Assembly: GCA_964555685.1 (NCBI GenBank)
Contig: CAZKTO010000031.1
Coordinates: 1-32,388, forward strand
Source: CAZKTO01 sp964555685
Lineage (GTDB): Bacteria; Chloroflexota; Dehalococcoidia; SHYB01
DNA: 32,388 nt
Direction of reading: 5' to 3'
This document shows, one piece after another, positions 29,307-32,388 of this stretch (position 1 is its first letter; each line of letters opens with the position of its first letter). Position numbers and translations under genes: made by a program. Below the pieces are notes generated by a model. That model was not told the DNA's origin. It did no database searches and saw nothing but the letters and a program-made list of their open reading frames with translations.

Positions 29307-30212
29307 CTACGCGCGCGCAGGCAGCGGCAGGTCGATGGTGTAGCGGCGCACGGTGGCCATGATCTTGGCCGCCGAGTCGGCGTCCGGCTCCGTGAGCGGC
29401 AGGCGCAGGCCGCCAACGCGGAAGCCCGCCTGGTTCACCGCGTACTTCACCGGGATCGGGTTCGAGACGACGAAGAGGTCGCGGAAGAGGGGCTCCAGAT
29501 GCTCGTGGAGCGCCTTGGCCCGGGCGAAGTCCCGCCGGACGCACGCCTCGATCATCGTCTTGATCTGCCGCCCCACCAGGTGCGACGCCACGGAGACGAC
29601 GCCGTAGCCGCCGCGCTCCATGATCGCCACCGTATCGCTATCGTTCCCGCTCCAGACGCGGAAGTCCCGGCCCTTCACGCCATCGATGATGGCGCCGATC
29701 TGCTTGAGATCGCCGCTGGCCTCCTTGACGCCCACGATGTTGGGCGCCTGGGCCAGACGCACCACCGTGGCGGCGGCGAGGTTGGTCACCGTGCGGCTGG
29801 GGACGTTGTACAAGATGCAGGGGAGACGGGTCTGCCTGGCGATGGCCGAGAAGTGCTGGAAGAGGCCCTCCTGCGTCGGCTTGTTGTAGTAGGGGACGAC
29901 GAGGAGGAGCCCGTCGACGCCCGTCTCCTCGGAGCGCTTGCTGAGCTCGATGCTCTCGGCCGTCGAGTAGTTGCCGGTGCTGGCGACGACGGCGCCACGC
30001 CCGCCCACGGCGGCCTTGACCTCGCGGAAGAGGCGCACCTTCTCCTCCGACGTCACCGTGGGCGACTCGCCGGTGGTGCCCGTCACCACGACGCCGTCGC
30101 TGCCTGATTCCAGGAGCGCCAGGGCCAGGCGCTTGGCGGCATCGTAGTCGACGGCGCCGCTCGCCGTGAACGGCGTGACCATCGCTGTGAACAGACGACC
30201 GAGCTCTGCCAT
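29307..30212 (-). CDS. dapA: 4-hydroxy-tetrahydrodipicolinate synthase
   Basis: Condenses pyruvate with aspartate semialdehyde, the branch step to diaminopimelate and lysine; 301 aa, normal length. The Schiff-base lysine is K163 in GVKEASGD, the catalytic tyrosine Y135 in YNVPSRT, and the threonine pair lies in GTTGES (45-50). Start ATG 30212 has a strong GGGAGGT Shine-Dalgarno. It is downstream of dapB and asd on the same strand but separated from asd by 194 bases, so it may have its own promoter. A few DapA-family aldolases act in other pathways, but the neighbours dapB and asd support the lysine role. Confidence 0.95.
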   Translation of the reverse strand: MAELGRLFTAMVTPFTASGAVDYDAAKRLALALLESGSDGVVVTGTTGESPTVTSEEKVRLFREVKAAVGGRGAVVASTGNYSTAESIELSKRSEETGVDGLLLVVPYYNKPTQEGLFQHFSAIARQTRLPCILYNVPSRTVTNLAAATVVRLAQAPNIVGVKEASGDLKQIGAIIDGVKGRDFRVWSGNDSDTVAIMERGGYGVVSVASHLVGRQIKTMIEACVRRDFARAKALHEHLEPLFRDLFVVSNPIPVKYAVNQAGFRVGGLRLPLTEPDADSAAKIMATVRRYTIDLPLPARA

Positions 30213-30406
30213 GGCCTACCTCCCTATCCGGCGCTCCGGATGATACAGCGCCATGACGCACCACTCCTTGCGGATATACGGCCGCCGGCGGATAACTTAA
30301 TTCCTCAAAGTACCGCGTCGTCTCCACTCAACAACAGGCAGCGGGAGGAACACAGAATCCACTCTGCCGCGCCCGGCGGCGGTTAGCCCCGATAATACGC
30401 CCGCCG

Positions 30407-31423
30407 CTAGCGTTTGACCAGCGACCGCCGCACCAGCTCCTCGGCGATCTGGACCATGTTGAGGGCCGCGCCCTTGCGCAGGTTATCGGCCGAGAGCCAG
30501 AACGCCAGCCCGTTGGGGTGCGAGCTGTCCTTGCGGATGCGGCCCACCAGGACCTCGTCGGCGCCCGCGGCCTCGGCGGGCATGGGGTAGCGGGCCGCCG
30601 CCGGATCGTCCACGATGCGCACGCCGGGCATCTCGGCCAGGAGCCCCCGCGCCTCCTCCGGAGCGATGGGCCGGTCAAACTCGGCCTGCACGGCCATGCT
30701 GTGGGCCCGGTAGACAGGGATGCGGACGCAGGTGGCGGAGAAGGCCAGGCCGGGCAGCCGCAGCATCTTCCGCGACTCCTCGCGCATCTTCCACTCTTCC
30801 TGGGTGTAGCCGTCGTCCATGAACGCATCGATGGCCGGGATGGCGTTGAAGGCGATGGGGTGCTCGAACGCGGCGGGGGCGAGGGAGGACCCGGCCAGGG
30901 CGGCCCTCGTCTGCTCCGTCAGCTCGCGGACGGCGGCGGCCCCCGCGCCCGAGACGGACTGATAGGTCGCCACGGTGACGCGCCGCAGCGGGCTCGCCCG
31001 GCGCAGCGCGTGCAGGGCCATCACCAGCGGGACCGCCGCGCAGTTGGGGTTGGCGACGATCCCTCGGTGGCCCGTGAGCTCCTCGCCGTTGACCTCGGGC
31101 ACGACCAGGGGCACGTCCGGCTGCAGGCGGAAGGCCGAGCTGTCGTCGATGGCGATGGCGCCGGCCCGCACCGCCATGGGGACGAGCTCTTTCGAGGCCG
31201 CGGTGGTGGCGGAGACGAAGGCGATATCGGCGCCGCGGAAGGAGTCGGGCGTCGTCTCCTGGACGGTGTAGAGCTCGCCACGGAGCTGGAGCTTCGTGCC
31301 GGCGGAGCGCCTGGTGGCGCAGAGGCGCAGCTCCCGGACGGGCAGGCTGCTCCTCTCCATGACCTTCAGGAACTCGGCGCCGACAGCGCCCGTCGCGCCG
31401 ATGAAGACGATGCGAAGGCCCAT
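30407..31423 (-). CDS. asd: Aspartate-semialdehyde dehydrogenase
   Basis: NADPH-dependent reduction of aspartyl phosphate to aspartate semialdehyde, feeding lysine/DAP, threonine and methionine synthesis; 338 aa. Motifs are the nucleotide-binding GATGAVGAEFLKVM, SSAFR, NPNCAA with catalytic Cys128, SVSGAG, and RIPVYRAHS with the conserved His. It begins nine bases after the dapB stop with GGGGT upstream, so dapB and asd form an operon. After its stop, GCGGCGG and CCGCCGC arms could form a stem in the 194-base gap before dapA. Confidence 0.96.
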   Translation of the reverse strand: MGLRIVFIGATGAVGAEFLKVMERSSLPVRELRLCATRRSAGTKLQLRGELYTVQETTPDSFRGADIAFVSATTAASKELVPMAVRAGAIAIDDSSAFRLQPDVPLVVPEVNGEELTGHRGIVANPNCAAVPLVMALHALRRASPLRRVTVATYQSVSGAGAAAVRELTEQTRAALAGSSLAPAAFEHPIAFNAIPAIDAFMDDGYTQEEWKMREESRKMLRLPGLAFSATCVRIPVYRAHSMAVQAEFDRPIAPEEARGLLAEMPGVRIVDDPAAARYPMPAEAAGADEVLVGRIRKDSSHPNGLAFWLSADNLRKGAALNMVQIAEELVRRSLVKR

Positions 31424-31432
31424 GATAGACCC

Positions 31433-32230
31433 CTAGAGCCCCATCAAGCGGTCCAGGCCGTACACGAAGCCCTTGTGGGCCGCCGCGTGCCGCACCGCCA
31501 TGGCGATGCCGGGCACGAACCCGGCCCGGTCGATCTGATCGTGGCGGAGGATGAGCGTCTGCCCCGCGATGCCGAAGATGACCTCCTGGTGGGCCATGAG
31601 GCCCGGCAGGCGCACGGCGTGGATCGTCACGCCCTCCACCTGGGCGCCGCGGGAGCCGGGCACCGTCTCCTTCTCCGGCACGTTGCGCTGGAAGGGCCGG
31701 CCACGGGCCTGGGCCATCATGCGCGCCGTGGTGGCCGCCGTGCCCGAGGGTGCGTCGATCTTCGTCTCGTGGTGCAGCTCGATGACCTCGGCGTAGTCGA
31801 AGTAGGGGGCCGCCCGCTGGGCCAGGTGCATGAGCAGCACCGCACCCAGGGCGAAGTTGGGCGCCACGACGCCGCCCACGCCGTGCTCCTCGGCCAGCGC
31901 CTTGAGCGAGGCCACCATCTCATTCGAGAGGCCCGTGGTGCCGACGACGAAGTTGGTCTTGCGGGCGGCGGCGGCCCGGACGGCGGGGAGCGTCGCGTCG
32001 GCGCGAGAGAAGTCGACGAGGACGTCGGCGGGAACGCGGCCCAGGACGCCGTCGAGGCTCGCGGCCAGGGGCACCTCGGCGCCGGTGGAGGCGATGGTCA
32101 TCCGGTCGCCCTTGGCGGCCACGTCGACGCCCGCGACCACTTGAATCCCGGGCTGCTGGGCGAGGCCGGCGGCCACCGTCTGGCCCATCTTGCCCAGGGC
32201 CCCGTGTACGATGACGCGAATGCCGGCCAC
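31433..32230 (-). CDS. dapB: 4-hydroxy-tetrahydrodipicolinate reductase
   Basis: NAD(P)H-dependent reduction of hydroxytetrahydrodipicolinate in the DAP pathway; 265 aa. N-terminal Rossmann motif HGALGKMGQTVAAGL, DFSRADAT, VGTTGLS, and the catalytic ELHHETKIDAPSGTA loop are all present. The longest frame opens with a GTG at 32243-32245, but the GTG at 32228-32230 (VAGIRVIVHG) is better: it has GGAG six bases before it and leaves room for a leader after the TATAAT at 32260-32265. It is first in the dapB-asd run. Confidence 0.95.
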   Translation of the reverse strand: MAGIRVIVHGALGKMGQTVAAGLAQQPGIQVVAGVDVAAKGDRMTIASTGAEVPLAASLDGVLGRVPADVLVDFSRADATLPAVRAAAARKTNFVVGTTGLSNEMVASLKALAEEHGVGGVVAPNFALGAVLLMHLAQRAAPYFDYAEVIELHHETKIDAPSGTAATTARMMAQARGRPFQRNVPEKETVPGSRGAQVEGVTIHAVRLPGLMAHQEVIFGIAGQTLILRHDQIDRAGFVPGIAMAVRHAAAHKGFVYGLDRLMGL

Positions 32231-32259
32231 GGGCCGCTCCTTCACCGAGGGTGCCTTAG

Positions 32260-32265
32260 ATTATA
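32260..32265 (-). promoter_or_regulatory. -10 element of the dapB-asd promoter
   Basis: A perfect TATAAT on the minus strand lies 29 bases before the preferred dapB start. No good -35 is seen. The remaining sequence to 32388 shows no recognisable gene. Confidence 0.45.
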
Positions 32266-32388
32266 GCGCACGCGGGGGCGGAGACCGCGAGGGACGGTGC
32301 GAGCCACGCAAGCTGCGCACTCGGACCGGCAAGACTCTGAGATGGGTCTGTACGAGGAGCGGTCCGCGACGGCTCCCGGCGGCCGTTC

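Noticed and set aside
30518..32266. 582-codon plus-strand frame over asd and dapB
   Set aside because: Shadow; asd and dapB have catalytic motifs, this frame has none.
32266..32388. Sequence upstream of dapB considered as a riboswitch or T-box leader
   Set aside because: No lysine-riboswitch or T-box conserved elements were found, and it lies upstream of the likely transcription start.

Overview
This is a high-GC window packed with ordinary chromosomal genes. Most are long ORFs in short same-strand runs with overlapping or nearly touching ends. The best guess for the host is a Chloroflexota bacterium (Dehalococcoidia or SAR202-like). This rests on a DUF2298 ('Chlor_Arch_YYY') membrane protein beside an Agl23-like (TIGR03663) protein, a pairing known from Chloroflexota and archaea, plus an F420-type luciferase-like oxidoreductase and two T/P-rich or 'VAAC' lipoproteins. 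No rRNA, tRNA or CRISPR was seen. The lineage is inferred, not proven.

Layout. 1-2238 (minus): a nuoE-nuoF pair (NADH-oxidising module) followed by a short interspersed repeat. 2499-3587 (plus): a secreted six-bladed PD40/TolB-like lipoprotein. 3636-4667 (plus): an Ldh2-type malate/lactate dehydrogenase whose only well-placed start is ATA. 4686-5124 (minus): a decayed metallo-beta-lactamase-fold gene. 5189-13640 (plus): ftsY, the DUF2298 protein, the Agl23-like protein, an LPG-synthase-type flippase-like protein and an FAD oxidoreductase; the last four look like a cell-surface glycan or lipid module. 13744-14616 (plus): an LLM oxidoreductase. 14621-16341 (minus): an SDR and RNase III.

16385-17234 is a lower-GC patch with a transposase remnant and a DUF4145 gene. 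17321-21018 (plus) holds a CCA/poly(A) polymerase-family gene, two paralogous small zinc proteins flanking a lipoprotein, and mscL with a zinc-ribbon tail. 21160-25616 (minus) is an apparent repair operon: PHP phosphoesterase, DinG helicase fused to a DnaQ-like exonuclease, and an OGG1-type glycosylase. 25822-26255 is a 434-bp element: a GIY-YIG nuclease gene between inverted copies of a ~50-bp repeat. 26408-27870 (plus) is an ECF sigma/anti-sigma pair, followed by purA. 29307-32230 (minus) is the lysine/DAP cluster dapB-asd-dapA.

The two observations most worth a second look are (i) the GIY-YIG gene whose last 15 codons and stop are supplied by its own flanking repeat, which suggests a nuclease-linked mobile repeat; and (ii) the two small proteins sharing an exact eight-ligand C4HC3 spacing (Cx2C-x11-Cx2C-x4-H-x11-C-x15-Cx2C), which resembles a PHD/RING cross-brace, one on each side of a lipoprotein gene. 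All calls come from reading the sequence; no database search was run.
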